NCBI GenBank assembly: GCA_003220055.1
Contig: QHRF01000098.1
Location: forward strand, 1 to 39,293
DNA length: 39,293 nucleotides
From: Verrucomicrobiota bacterium
GTDB lineage: Bacteria > Verrucomicrobiota > Verrucomicrobiia > Chthoniobacterales > UBA10450
Direction: 5' to 3'
Shown here: positions 31,867 through 39,293 of the stretch, piece by piece
Layout of the letters: each line of letters starts with the position of its first letter
How positions within the stretch are numbered: position 1 is the first letter of the stretch
Notes under the pieces: generated by a model
What the model was told of the DNA's origin: nothing
Seen by the model: the letters and a program-made list of their open reading frames with translations, nothing else
Databases searched by the model: none
Position numbers and translations under genes: made by a program

Positions 31867-33246
31867 ATGGTCACGCAACGGACGGAAGGACTTTACCGTG
31901 TCTTCCTGTTTTGCCAGATCATCATCGTCGCCGCGCTTTTCTGGTTCGGCGTCTGGATCATGGCGCCGGGCGGCGCCCTGACCTGGGGCCGTTATAGCAT
32001 TTACTGCGGGATGCTCGTGCTTGGGTTGATGTTGGAAACGCTGAGCCGTTCAAAGAACTTTTTTTTGCAAAATGAACTGCTTCGCCCGCATCGGCTTAGT
32101 CTTCGGCAAACGGCGGCCAGCATCGGGCTGCTCGTGCTCTACCTCGTCGCCGCCAAGGACGCATTCATCTCGCGTATATTTCTGTTCAACTTCGTCCCGT
32201 GGCTCTACATCGCGCTTCTTTTCTCACATCATTATCTCCCCTCGCTCTTGGCGCGACGAATTTTCCGCCGCGAAGACAAAACGATCTTGGTCGGTTCGAG
32301 CCAACGCGTGGCGCAACTGCGGGAGTGGCTGGAGCGCAAAGCGGAAATTGGTTTGCGCACAGTTGGCTTAATTTCCGATGACGATCAGATCGACAATCCG
32401 GGGGTTCCGTTGCTTGGCCGGCCCGACCAACTTGAACAGATCATTCGCGATCACGGCATCACCCAAATCATTTTGCTCGAGTTCCCGCTTTTCTCCGAGG
32501 CCAATCAAAACGTGATTCAAATTTGCGATCAGCTCGGCATCCGCTTGCTCATCTTGAGCGATCTCGAAGAACGGTTGCGCCATTCGGTGACGCACTTTGA
32601 AGATGGCGGCTTTCGATTCATTGGGTTGCGCGAGGAGCCACTGGAAAATCCACTGAACCGATTTCTCAAGCGCGCGATCGATATCGCGATCGCGCTCCCG
32701 GTCATGCTCGTCATCTTTCCGGTGCTGGCTGTGATCGTTTTCATCGCGCAGCGATTGCAGTCGCCGGGTCCGCTCTTTCACCTGCAAAACCGCGCCGGAA
32801 TGCAAAATCGACAGTTCAAGATTTACAAATTTCGCACGATGCACGCCAACAATGGCGAGCTATCGCGTCAGGCCGGCATTTCCGATGAACGAGTTTATCC
32901 TTTGGGAAAATGGTTCCGCAAACTGAGTGTCGATGAAGTCCCGCAGTTTTGGAACGTGCTCCTCGGCGACATGAGCATCGTCGGCCCGCGACCGCATCTG
33001 ATCGAACACAACCAGCAGTTTTCGAAATTCATGGGTAACTATCATGTGCGTACGTTTGTGAAGCCAGGCATCACCGGTTTGGCGCAAGTGCGGGGATTTC
33101 GCGGGGAAGCACGGAACAACGCCGACATCGAAAACCGTGTCGCTTGCGACATCGAATATCTCGAGAACTGGAATCTCTCGCTCGAGTGCGGAATCATTCT
33201 GCGCACGTTCGCACAACTGATTCGGCCGCCGCGCAGCGCCTACTAG
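31867..33246 (+). CDS. Polyprenyl-phosphate sugar-1-phosphate transferase (initiating glycosyltransferase, WbaP/WcaJ type)
   Basis: The 459-residue protein has four or five N-terminal membrane helices (15-125), a Rossmann-like CoA_binding-type domain (TILVGSSQRVAQL, LLGRPDQLEQII) and a C-terminal catalytic domain. The last starts with LKRAIDIAIALPVML, then GPLFHLQNRAGMQNRQF with FKIYKFRTMH. LSVDEVPQFWNVLLGDMSIVGPRPHL carries the DE catalytic pair. It starts glycan assembly by moving a sugar phosphate to undecaprenyl phosphate. ATG 31867 begins it. The last bases (CTAG) are shared tail to tail with the stop of the GT2 gene on the other strand. Confidence 0.93.
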   Translation: MVTQRTEGLYRVFLFCQIIIVAALFWFGVWIMAPGGALTWGRYSIYCGMLVLGLMLETLSRSKNFFLQNELLRPHRLSLRQTAASIGLLVLYLVAAKDAFISRIFLFNFVPWLYIALLFSHHYLPSLLARRIFRREDKTILVGSSQRVAQLREWLERKAEIGLRTVGLISDDDQIDNPGVPLLGRPDQLEQIIRDHGITQIILLEFPLFSEANQNVIQICDQLGIRLLILSDLEERLRHSVTHFEDGGFRFIGLREEPLENPLNRFLKRAIDIAIALPVMLVIFPVLAVIVFIAQRLQSPGPLFHLQNRAGMQNRQFKIYKFRTMHANNGELSRQAGISDERVYPLGKWFRKLSVDEVPQFWNVLLGDMSIVGPRPHLIEHNQQFSKFMGNYHVRTFVKPGITGLAQVRGFRGEARNNADIENRVACDIEYLENWNLSLECGIILRTFAQLIRPPRSAY

Positions 33247-34097
33247 TCGGACGGTAGCTGGCGGGGAATCTGCCGTTTTCCACGATCGCGCATTTTCGCG
33301 CGAATCAGATATTCGTACCAGCCCATGCTGGCGCAATAAGCGAATCCTTCGCGGCCCTCGAGAAAGCCGCCCTTCAAAATATACATATGCAGAAAACGCA
33401 GGAGCGGCCAGCCGGGAATGCGGCTCAGGACCGGTTTGAGAGCGCGATTTCGGCGGGAAGGATCTTTCGAAAACAATTCGCGCCACGAAGCGGAGCGCGA
33501 GAACCGATCTGCCGCTTCTTCACCAGAATATTGATTATGCTTCGCCCACCACACTTCCCAACCTTTGCTCAGCGCATAGTGCAAGTACGGCTCCCGGACG
33601 TAGCCGAGCTCGCCATCAACTCGCCCTTCTTTCTGGCCGTGGCCGCTGTCGATGAAATCGGCACGGCCGCGCCGGACGATTCGCAGCTGCCATTTAGGAA
33701 ACGAATCACTGCGCCGGAGCCAGCGCTGATCGAGCATCATTTTCCAGCAACAATAAAAACCGGCGACTAAATCAGGCGTGTCTTGGATTGTGTTCGTGAC
33801 TGCTTGCCGAAATTCCGGCGTCGCAATCTCATCGGCGTCGAGGAACAAAACCCATTCGCTCTTCAAATCGCAATTTTCGAGCGCCCAGTTTCGCTGCTGC
33901 GCGAACGATTCAAAGGAATGTTCGTAAACGCGCGCGCCGGCCTGCCGAGCGATTTCCTGAGTGCCATCATCGCTGCCGGAATCGACTACCACTGCTTCCC
34001 CGAAGCCGGCGATGGATTCCAAACAACGAGGCAGATTGTCGGCCTCGTTTTGCGTGAGAACGATGATGGCGAGTGATTCCAGCATGGAGGTGATCAT
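33243..34097 (-). CDS. Glycosyltransferase family 2 (WaaE-like)
   Basis: The 284-residue GT-A enzyme opens SLAIIVLTQNEADNLPRCLESI, with EAVVVDSGSDDGTQEIA and the metal-binding LFLDADEIATPEF. The order and the SFAQQRNWAL segment match WaaE/KdtX-type transferases that add a sugar to a lipid A core or similar acceptor. ATG 34097 overlaps the stop of the GT-C-like gene as ATGA; another ATG at 34085 is possible. It is the last gene of the minus-strand operon. The acceptor here is unknown. Confidence 0.88.
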   Translation of the reverse strand: MITSMLESLAIIVLTQNEADNLPRCLESIAGFGEAVVVDSGSDDGTQEIARQAGARVYEHSFESFAQQRNWALENCDLKSEWVLFLDADEIATPEFRQAVTNTIQDTPDLVAGFYCCWKMMLDQRWLRRSDSFPKWQLRIVRRGRADFIDSGHGQKEGRVDGELGYVREPYLHYALSKGWEVWWAKHNQYSGEEAADRFSRSASWRELFSKDPSRRNRALKPVLSRIPGWPLLRFLHMYILKGGFLEGREGFAYCASMGWYEYLIRAKMRDRGKRQIPRQLPSD

Positions 34098-35578
34098 TCG
34101 ATGCGAAACAAAGTAAAGGAAACCTCGCCGACGTCGGCCGTCGCTGACGAAATAGCTGAGCGAACGTCGTAGCGCGCAAACAAAGTGCGATAGAGTTTCG
34201 CGTCCATTTTCATGGCGTAACCCTTCCGCTGCCATTCGGCCAACAATGCATTTTCATAAGCAGCCTCAGGTGGCAAAAAAATGCAGTGGTCCCCGCTGGA
34301 AAGAAACGCCGGAATACCCTTTTTAATTTCGCCGTGGAAATCTTTCTCGTGCAACGGCAAGTTGACGTGCTCGACGTGGTATTCAAAGTCCCACGGCCAT
34401 GCGTTGCCAATGATCACGGCCGGGCGGTCTTGGCACTGGTCGAAAAGTTTCCGAAGGTAGTTCAATCGGTAATACGGCTTTTGAAGGACGGCTTGGAAAT
34501 AACTTCCCGATACGAAGAACGGGCGCGTTAATTGTCGATCTTTGAAGATGTCGATGGTCACGACAGCTCCGAGCAAGGTAAAAAACGTAAGAGAGAGAAG
34601 TAAGACCGGAGATCGACGGACTGCGAGCAGCAAGAGGAATGGCAAAGCGACGAGCAAGTGCGCGGCTTTGGAAGGGTGCAAAAAAAATACCGCCAAAAAA
34701 ATCAACGGCACAACGCACGACATCGTAAAGACGAAGTTTTTCGATTCCATTTGCTTTCGGAGATCACGCACCGCAGTGATCAGGACCCAGCAGAGCAAAA
34801 GAAAGACCGGCGGCGTAAAAGCTTGAAAGATGATCCGGTAAACGCCGCCAAGAATCGATTCTCGCAAATTCATTCCCGCGGTGTAGGGCGCGCGAATGCC
34901 AAGGAGCAAAACTGGAAGCCAAACAATGACGACCGCCATTCCCGTTAGCGCGACGGTGATAAACGCATACTTCCAGCCGAGTTTCGAATTTAGCAGGCAA
35001 TAAATCGGAAAAATAATCGCCGCGAAGACGAGCTCCGGCCGGCAACCGGTCGCGAGCGCGAAACAAAAGATCGACAACGACAGCCGGGTAAAGTTCGGTG
35101 TTCCCGGTCGAACAATCAGAAACCGCACCGCGACGAGCAAAAACAGAAGACCGAAATTAAATTCTTCGCCGTCGACCGCGTTAAAAAGGAATTGCGTTGA
35201 AAAGGCCAGACAGATCGCGGCTAGGAGGGCGCGCACACGTGTCGCGCCGAGATGACATAGCAGATTGTAAAAAATGATGAGGGTGGCGAGCGCGCCGGCG
35301 GCCTGGCAAACGAGATAGACTATATCGTCAAACTCGACGCCGAAAACTTTCTGTAAAATCCATCCGGTCGCTCCAAAGAGATAAAACTCGGTCGTGGGAT
35401 GACCGGGAGGCCGCGAAACGTCGAGCTGACCCCTGTTCAAGAGCGCCTGAGTCGCGCGCACAATTCCGTGGCCGTCGCCGCGGGCCAGACCGTGATTGAA
35501 TTGAAGCGCGAGAATTGCGCCGTAAAAAAGGAGAAGGACGACGAAAGCCCCGTGCCGAGACAGGGCGGAAAAATTCAT
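34094..35578 (-). CDS. GT-C-like polytopic membrane glycosyltransferase (putative)
   Basis: The 494-residue product has around ten hydrophobic segments in its first 370 residues. A first-loop acidic pattern (GLARGDGHGIVRATQALL, then SRPPGHPTTEFYLF) fits GT-C enzymes that use polyprenyl-linked sugars. A soluble C-terminal domain of about 120 residues follows. No family name can be given with certainty. It could transfer sugars outside the membrane, or process the polymer. ATG 35578 overlaps the upstream acetyltransferase stop (ATGA), and its own stop overlaps GT2, so the three genes are translationally coupled. Confidence 0.7.
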   Translation of the reverse strand: MNFSALSRHGAFVVLLLFYGAILALQFNHGLARGDGHGIVRATQALLNRGQLDVSRPPGHPTTEFYLFGATGWILQKVFGVEFDDIVYLVCQAAGALATLIIFYNLLCHLGATRVRALLAAICLAFSTQFLFNAVDGEEFNFGLLFLLVAVRFLIVRPGTPNFTRLSLSIFCFALATGCRPELVFAAIIFPIYCLLNSKLGWKYAFITVALTGMAVVIVWLPVLLLGIRAPYTAGMNLRESILGGVYRIIFQAFTPPVFLLLCWVLITAVRDLRKQMESKNFVFTMSCVVPLIFLAVFFLHPSKAAHLLVALPFLLLLAVRRSPVLLLSLTFFTLLGAVVTIDIFKDRQLTRPFFVSGSYFQAVLQKPYYRLNYLRKLFDQCQDRPAVIIGNAWPWDFEYHVEHVNLPLHEKDFHGEIKKGIPAFLSSGDHCIFLPPEAAYENALLAEWQRKGYAMKMDAKLYRTLFARYDVRSAISSATADVGEVSFTLFRIE

Positions 35579-36141
35579 GCCGAAGGGGGCCGCGATCTTA
35601 TAATGCGACACGGGTTCCCGGCCGCGACGACGTTCTCCGGAACATCCTTAGTCACGACCGAACAAGCGCCGATCACGCTCCGCGCGCCGATCGTTACTCC
35701 CGGCAACACGAATGCGCGGGCGCCGATGAATGCGTCTTCGCCAATCGTAATCTTGGCCGCGACCAGCGGCATCTCCGGCCGATCGAAATCGTGGGTGCCG
35801 CTACTGAGATAAACTTCCTGGGCGACCGTTGCGCGGGCGCCGATTTCGATTTCGCCTAACGAATAAGCATTGGCACGGTCGCCGAGGCAGGCGCGATCGT
35901 GCAGCGTCAAATTCCACGGAATGGCGATGCGTGCGCGTTGATGGACGAACGGAGTGCCATCGATCCTGGCGTCGAAGACGCGGAGCCAAAACAGCCGCCA
36001 TCCATTGAGTGGTTTCGGTGTCCAGACACAAAAGAGCGTCCAGCAGAATTCCCAGAGCACGCGCAGAAATCGCTGACTCATTGGCCACGGCGAATCGTAG
36101 GCCGATTTCTGCGTTGGATTCACAACGGTTTCGTTAGACAC
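35575..36141 (-). CDS. WcaF-like sugar O-acetyltransferase
   Basis: The 188-residue protein matches the 'putative colanic acid acetyltransferase' type of the hexapeptide family. A short N-terminal helix region (LWEFCWTLFCVWTPKPLN, WRLFWLRVFDARI) precedes left-handed beta-helix turns. The likely catalytic His is in LSSGTHDFDRPEMPLV, followed by ITIGEDAFIGARAFVLPGVTIG and the closing AAGNPCRIIRSR. It probably acetylates the polysaccharide or a lipid-linked precursor. The start is GTG 36141, nine bases from the methyltransferase stop. Confidence 0.87.
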   Translation of the reverse strand: MSNETVVNPTQKSAYDSPWPMSQRFLRVLWEFCWTLFCVWTPKPLNGWRLFWLRVFDARIDGTPFVHQRARIAIPWNLTLHDRACLGDRANAYSLGEIEIGARATVAQEVYLSSGTHDFDRPEMPLVAAKITIGEDAFIGARAFVLPGVTIGARSVIGACSVVTKDVPENVVAAGNPCRIIRSRPPSA

Positions 36142-36150
36142 AGTTCTCGC

Positions 36151-36780
36151 TCAGTAAAAATACACGTCGGTGCTGGTCACGCCAAAACGCCCCGGCCCTA
36201 CACTTTCGAAAATGTTGACACGGTGCGCGCGATTCGTCTGCCGCAGCTCGCGATAGCGCCACGAATCGTCCACCACAATGATGCCGCCGGGTGCGATTTG
36301 TTCCTCCGCTGCACGAAAGCAGATTGGGCGCACAATGGCCGTCCATTCGGTTCCGTCGACCACAATCACATCAACGATCGATTGTCGTACCGCCTTCAAA
36401 TAGTCGGAAGCTACGAACTCTTCCTCACCAGTGAATGCCACTGGCTGGTAGCGAACATCGGCGTTTTCGATTCCGCGTCGCGCAAGTTTTGCCGCAACAA
36501 TCTCGCACCAGTGCGCATTGTCCTCTACGCTCGTGACGGATTTGCAGTGCTGCGCGAAAAACAAAGTTGAGCCGCCGCTGCCAAACTCAAACACCTGCAT
36601 CTCGTTGCGCAGGTAGCTCTTAAGGAAATCGATTGCCGCGTACGAAAACCATGGCAGCTCGAGTTCGACGGGCTCCCTCCGGGTAATGAGATTGTGCGCG
36701 ACGTAGCGCGGAACGTTGCCTGGATGTTGCAATAGGTGACCGGCGAGCTTGGCGATGCGCTGTGAATTCGTAAGATCCAT
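36151..36780 (-). CDS. Class I SAM-dependent methyltransferase-like protein
   Basis: The 209-residue product has a Rossmann-type SAM site VFEFGSGGSTLFFAQ, followed by VTSVEDNAHWCEIVAAKL with the acidic ribose-binding residue, and VDVIVVDGTEW and GGIIVVDDSWRY as later strands. This is the layout of small-molecule methyltransferases. Its place in the glycan operon suggests methylation of a sugar or lipid carrier, but that is inference. ATG 36780 is two bases from the upstream GT4 stop. Confidence 0.75.
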   Translation of the reverse strand: MDLTNSQRIAKLAGHLLQHPGNVPRYVAHNLITRREPVELELPWFSYAAIDFLKSYLRNEMQVFEFGSGGSTLFFAQHCKSVTSVEDNAHWCEIVAAKLARRGIENADVRYQPVAFTGEEEFVASDYLKAVRQSIVDVIVVDGTEWTAIVRPICFRAAEEQIAPGGIIVVDDSWRYRELRQTNRAHRVNIFESVGPGRFGVTSTDVYFY

Positions 36781-36782
36781 CG

Positions 36783-37946
36783 TTAGGCTGGCTGAGTTTG
36801 CACTTGTTTGAAATCGGAGAGGAAAAGATCGGCCACGCGCTCGGGGGAGTACTCGATTGACTTGCGATGACCGGCTTCGGCCACGCGCGAAAGCAACTCT
36901 TCGTCGCCGATCACAGTCTCCATCTTTTGGCGAAGCGAATTGGCGGCGGATTTTGTGCGATGGTCAAAAATAAAGCCAGTTTGGCCGTCGCGAATAAAAT
37001 CTTGGAAGCAATCAAGGTTTGAAACCAACACGGCGCAACCATCCGCCATCGCTTCAAGCGGCGCGAGCCCAAACGATTCGCCGCGCTCGGACAGGGACGG
37101 ATAAATAAAAAGTCGCGCCTTACGAAACACGGACGCGAGTTCGCCGGGATCAAAAATTGGCCCGGTAAAGCTTATCTTTCCTTCCCCTTCCCCAGCAGCA
37201 GATTGAAGCGAAGCCAAATAGCCTTCGCCTCCACCGCCAAGTCGCGTTCCGGTTGGGCCAACGATCATCAATTTCCAACCAGCAAAAGCACTCCGTGCGC
37301 CGTTAACGAACGCCTCGACCAAAAGATGGACGCCTTTCTCGGGATGCACTCTTCCGACGAAAAGGATGATTTTGTCCCGATCGCCGATAGCCGCTGGAGA
37401 AGCGGTAATTGTTCGCGCCTGCGAATCCGTCCTTTGGCGGATCGATCTTGTCACCGGATATGGAATGGCTGTGACCTTTTGTCCAAGCCGTGGAGCTTCC
37501 GAGGCGATCGCACGCGCGACCGAATGCGATGGCGCCTGTAACCGCGCGGCTTTGCCGTAAAAACGCATCTGTCCTTTGGGATAGCGTCCGACATGCACAT
37601 AAATTTTGCCACGCTTTGAATCGCGCGGCAAAATCGGAAGCCAGAATGTGTTCGTCACAATGATGTCGGCCTCGGGCAAAATCGACCTCGTCCGGAGCGA
37701 ATAAATCAGATCGAGAAATTTCAACCAAAGGAGCGAGCGCGGCGTGTCGAAACCGTCAACGCGCAAATGTTTCACTCCGTCGATGGTTTCTTCGCGCAAA
37801 CGTTCGGGCGTTTTCCGCGACACGATCACGACTTCGTGACCGCGCTTAACGAACTCGGGCGCGAGCGTAAACCAGACCTTTTCCACGCCGCCGCCCATTG
37901 TCGGCGGCACCGGGAAAAATGCGCCCAGGACGATCGTTATTTTCAC
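36783..37946 (-). CDS. Glycosyltransferase family 4
   Basis: This 387-residue GT-B enzyme starts with MGGGVEKVWFTLAPEFVKRG and a donor-binding half that begins KIILFVGRVHPEKGVHLLVEAF. The E-x7-E-type motif is in SERGESFGLAPLEAMADGCAVL. It would transfer a sugar from a nucleotide donor at the inner membrane face during glycan assembly. The GTG start at 37946 overlaps the upstream GT4 stop as GTGA. The sugar is unknown. Confidence 0.9.
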   Translation of the reverse strand: MKITIVLGAFFPVPPTMGGGVEKVWFTLAPEFVKRGHEVVIVSRKTPERLREETIDGVKHLRVDGFDTPRSLLWLKFLDLIYSLRTRSILPEADIIVTNTFWLPILPRDSKRGKIYVHVGRYPKGQMRFYGKAARLQAPSHSVARAIASEAPRLGQKVTAIPYPVTRSIRQRTDSQARTITASPAAIGDRDKIILFVGRVHPEKGVHLLVEAFVNGARSAFAGWKLMIVGPTGTRLGGGGEGYLASLQSAAGEGEGKISFTGPIFDPGELASVFRKARLFIYPSLSERGESFGLAPLEAMADGCAVLVSNLDCFQDFIRDGQTGFIFDHRTKSAANSLRQKMETVIGDEELLSRVAEAGHRKSIEYSPERVADLFLSDFKQVQTQPA

Positions 37947-39109
37947 TGGGCGGTCGGCGGCTCGTTTAAGATCTGCAAGAGGGATTCGACCGCGCGGTCG
38001 ATTTCGAAACGTTGTTCGAAACAGCGTCGCGCATTTTCTCGAACCATTTCACGTTCTGCCGGTGCCGTGCCGATCCAACGTTGGAGCAGACGAGTTGTGC
38101 CGGCGAGATCGTCCGATTCAACGTAACCGGCACGATCGGCCTCGATCTCACGCCAGATGTTTACCCGATTCGAAATTAAAACCGGAACTCTGGCGGCGAG
38201 CGCTTCAACCACAGAGATCCCGAAATTCTCCTGATGCGATGGAAGAACGAATGCCTCCGCGTTGGCGAACGCGCCTTGTTTCATCGGCCCTTCCAACATC
38301 CCGGTAAAAACAATGCGATTGGTCAAATTCAAACGGGTGACTTGTCTGCGCAGATCAGATTCCCAGCCGACCTGATCTGGCCCCGCCAGGATCAGAGAAA
38401 TCGAATCGTTCGACCGCATTTGCGCAAAAGCCTCAAGCAACATGTCGCAACCTTTCTTCGGATGTAAGCGGCCGAGGAAAAGAAAAATCCGCGTGTTCTG
38501 CAGTTGCGGATAACGCGAGAGAAATTCCGATTTCGCATTCGATGAAATTGGCGGTGCTTCAACACCAAGCGGCGAAACTTTTTCGCGGCAACGATAAAGC
38601 CAGAACGATTTGCGCGCCTGGGAACGTTCCTCTTCCGAAGTGAAGATGACTGCAGCGGCATTGCGCAGGACGCGATATTCAGCCCAGGGCCAGTAGAGCC
38701 ATTTTTTAAGATGCTTGAGTGGAAACGTTTCCTTAAACCAAGGATCGAGCATGCCGTGAGGAAACACGTAGTACGGAATGGAAGAGCCAGCGTAACGTCG
38801 CCAGGCAGCGAAGCTCAAGTATTGCCAGATTCCGTTTACGATCACCCGATCATAATCGCCGCCTTGTTTTTTCAGCCACGGCAGTAGCTTCGACGAATAT
38901 CGATAACTCGTTAGGCCGGCGCCGAGCGCGTGAATGGGAAGAGCGATATCGGCAAGCCAGGGCGAGGCTGAATCGTCCAACACGACGATGTCGAGCCTAT
39001 GCCCACGACGCGCGAGCCCCCGACTGAGCGCGAGGACCGACGCCGCCACCCCGCCGACGCTCGGATCGAGCGTGTGCACCAATTGCAGAATCTTCAAAGC
39101 GCTAAACAA
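37943..39109 (-). CDS. Glycosyltransferase family 4
   Basis: The 388-residue GT-B protein opens KILQLVHTLDPSVGGVAASVLALSRGL in its acceptor half. The donor half has FLFLGRLHPKKGCDMLLEAFAQM and the E-x7-E-type stretch PSHQENFGISVVEALAARVPVL. It is clearly related in layout to the next gene but only modestly similar in sequence, so the two probably add different sugars. The start is TTG 39109 with GGAAGG five bases upstream, overlapping the stop of the partial acetyltransferase; a TTG at 39097 is an alternative. Confidence 0.9.
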   Translation of the reverse strand: MFSALKILQLVHTLDPSVGGVAASVLALSRGLARRGHRLDIVVLDDSASPWLADIALPIHALGAGLTSYRYSSKLLPWLKKQGGDYDRVIVNGIWQYLSFAAWRRYAGSSIPYYVFPHGMLDPWFKETFPLKHLKKWLYWPWAEYRVLRNAAAVIFTSEEERSQARKSFWLYRCREKVSPLGVEAPPISSNAKSEFLSRYPQLQNTRIFLFLGRLHPKKGCDMLLEAFAQMRSNDSISLILAGPDQVGWESDLRRQVTRLNLTNRIVFTGMLEGPMKQGAFANAEAFVLPSHQENFGISVVEALAARVPVLISNRVNIWREIEADRAGYVESDDLAGTTRLLQRWIGTAPAEREMVRENARRCFEQRFEIDRAVESLLQILNEPPTAQ

Positions 39110-39293
39110 CGAAACCTTCCGTCCGCCGGAAATATTTGCAGTCGTGCGAAAGCGATTTTATCGGCCGCGCCGGAACGCCACCGTAAAGTTGATAGGTATC
39201 GGTGAAATTTTTGTTGAGAAGAGATTTCGCTCCGAGAACGCAAAAATCGGGCAACGTGCTTCCACCGAGCAACACGCAATTGGTCCCGACAAA
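39102..39293 (-). CDS. Partial hexapeptide-repeat acetyltransferase (C-terminal 63 residues)
   Basis: A frame entering from the right edge encodes FVGTNCVLLGGSTLPDFCVL, GAKSLLNKNFTDTYQLYGG and VPARPIKSLS before a TAG at 39102. The turns and the GGVPARPIK ending are those of a serine- or sugar-acetyltransferase with a left-handed beta-helix. The N-terminus is outside the window. It overlaps the next gene's start by eight bases and so belongs to the same operon. Confidence 0.75.
   Translation of the reverse strand, partial: FVGTNCVLLGGSTLPDFCVLGAKSLLNKNFTDTYQLYGGVPARPIKSLSHDCKYFRRTEGFVV

Noticed and set aside
1-39293. CRISPR array, phage, toxin-antitoxin or restriction system
   Set aside because: No regularly spaced direct repeats, transposase, integrase, methylase-nuclease pair or recognisable toxin-antitoxin pair was seen; the repeats present are palindromes at gene edges.

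Overview
The window reads as a gene-dense bacterial chromosome segment of moderately high GC, carrying about 41 protein genes and one tRNA. It has the look of a soil Verrucomicrobia genome, perhaps of the Chthoniobacterales / Udaeobacter type. This is an inference from the mix of genes: HemQ-type haem synthesis, folP next to cdaA, a PUR-domain small protein, the non-mevalonate isoprenoid genes ispF and dxs, split coaC and coaB, and many short palindromic repeats between housekeeping genes. No 16S or other decisive marker is present. I saw no phage, transposase, CRISPR array or recognisable defence system.

Left part (1-10.1 kb). A partial receiver-like gene and rnhC lie on the minus strand. 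Divergent from rnhC runs a tightly packed plus-strand series: mutY, trpB, yicC, gmk, coaC and coaB, all overlapping or close. A tiny polybasic ORF, a terminator and a palindrome follow. Next come an inositol-monophosphatase-family gene, ispF, cysS and a GlmU-C-like hexapeptide protein.

Middle part (10.1-26.3 kb). This holds tRNA-Ser(GGA), hemQ and a rhomboid-like membrane protein on the minus strand, then gcvT-gcvH (without gcvP), a stand-alone receiver protein, xseB-dxs and an orphan ABC ATPase. A minus-strand group follows: scpA, an NAD-dependent epimerase-like gene and a small winged-helix-like gene, with rodA just upstream. Beyond it are a SprT-like metalloprotease, folP-cdaA with a miniature CdaR-like gene overlapping the cdaA 3' end, a PEBP protein, rnr and a PUR-domain protein.

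Right part (26.4-39.3 kb). ppdK is followed by a cell-surface polysaccharide locus. It contains a Wzy/WaaL-type ligase or polymerase fused to a TPR-like tail, an initiating polyprenyl-phosphate sugar transferase (plus strand), and a compact minus-strand operon: partial acetyltransferase, GT4, GT4, methyltransferase, WcaF-like acetyltransferase, GT-C-like membrane protein, GT2. Together these could initiate, extend, decorate and polymerise or ligate an exopolysaccharide or O-antigen-like glycan.

The most distinctive non-coding feature is a set of different palindromic elements at gene boundaries. Two nearly fill divergent promoter regions (rnhC/mutY and rhomboid/gcvT), one carries the mutY start codon, and one short palindrome lies inside the mutY reading frame.
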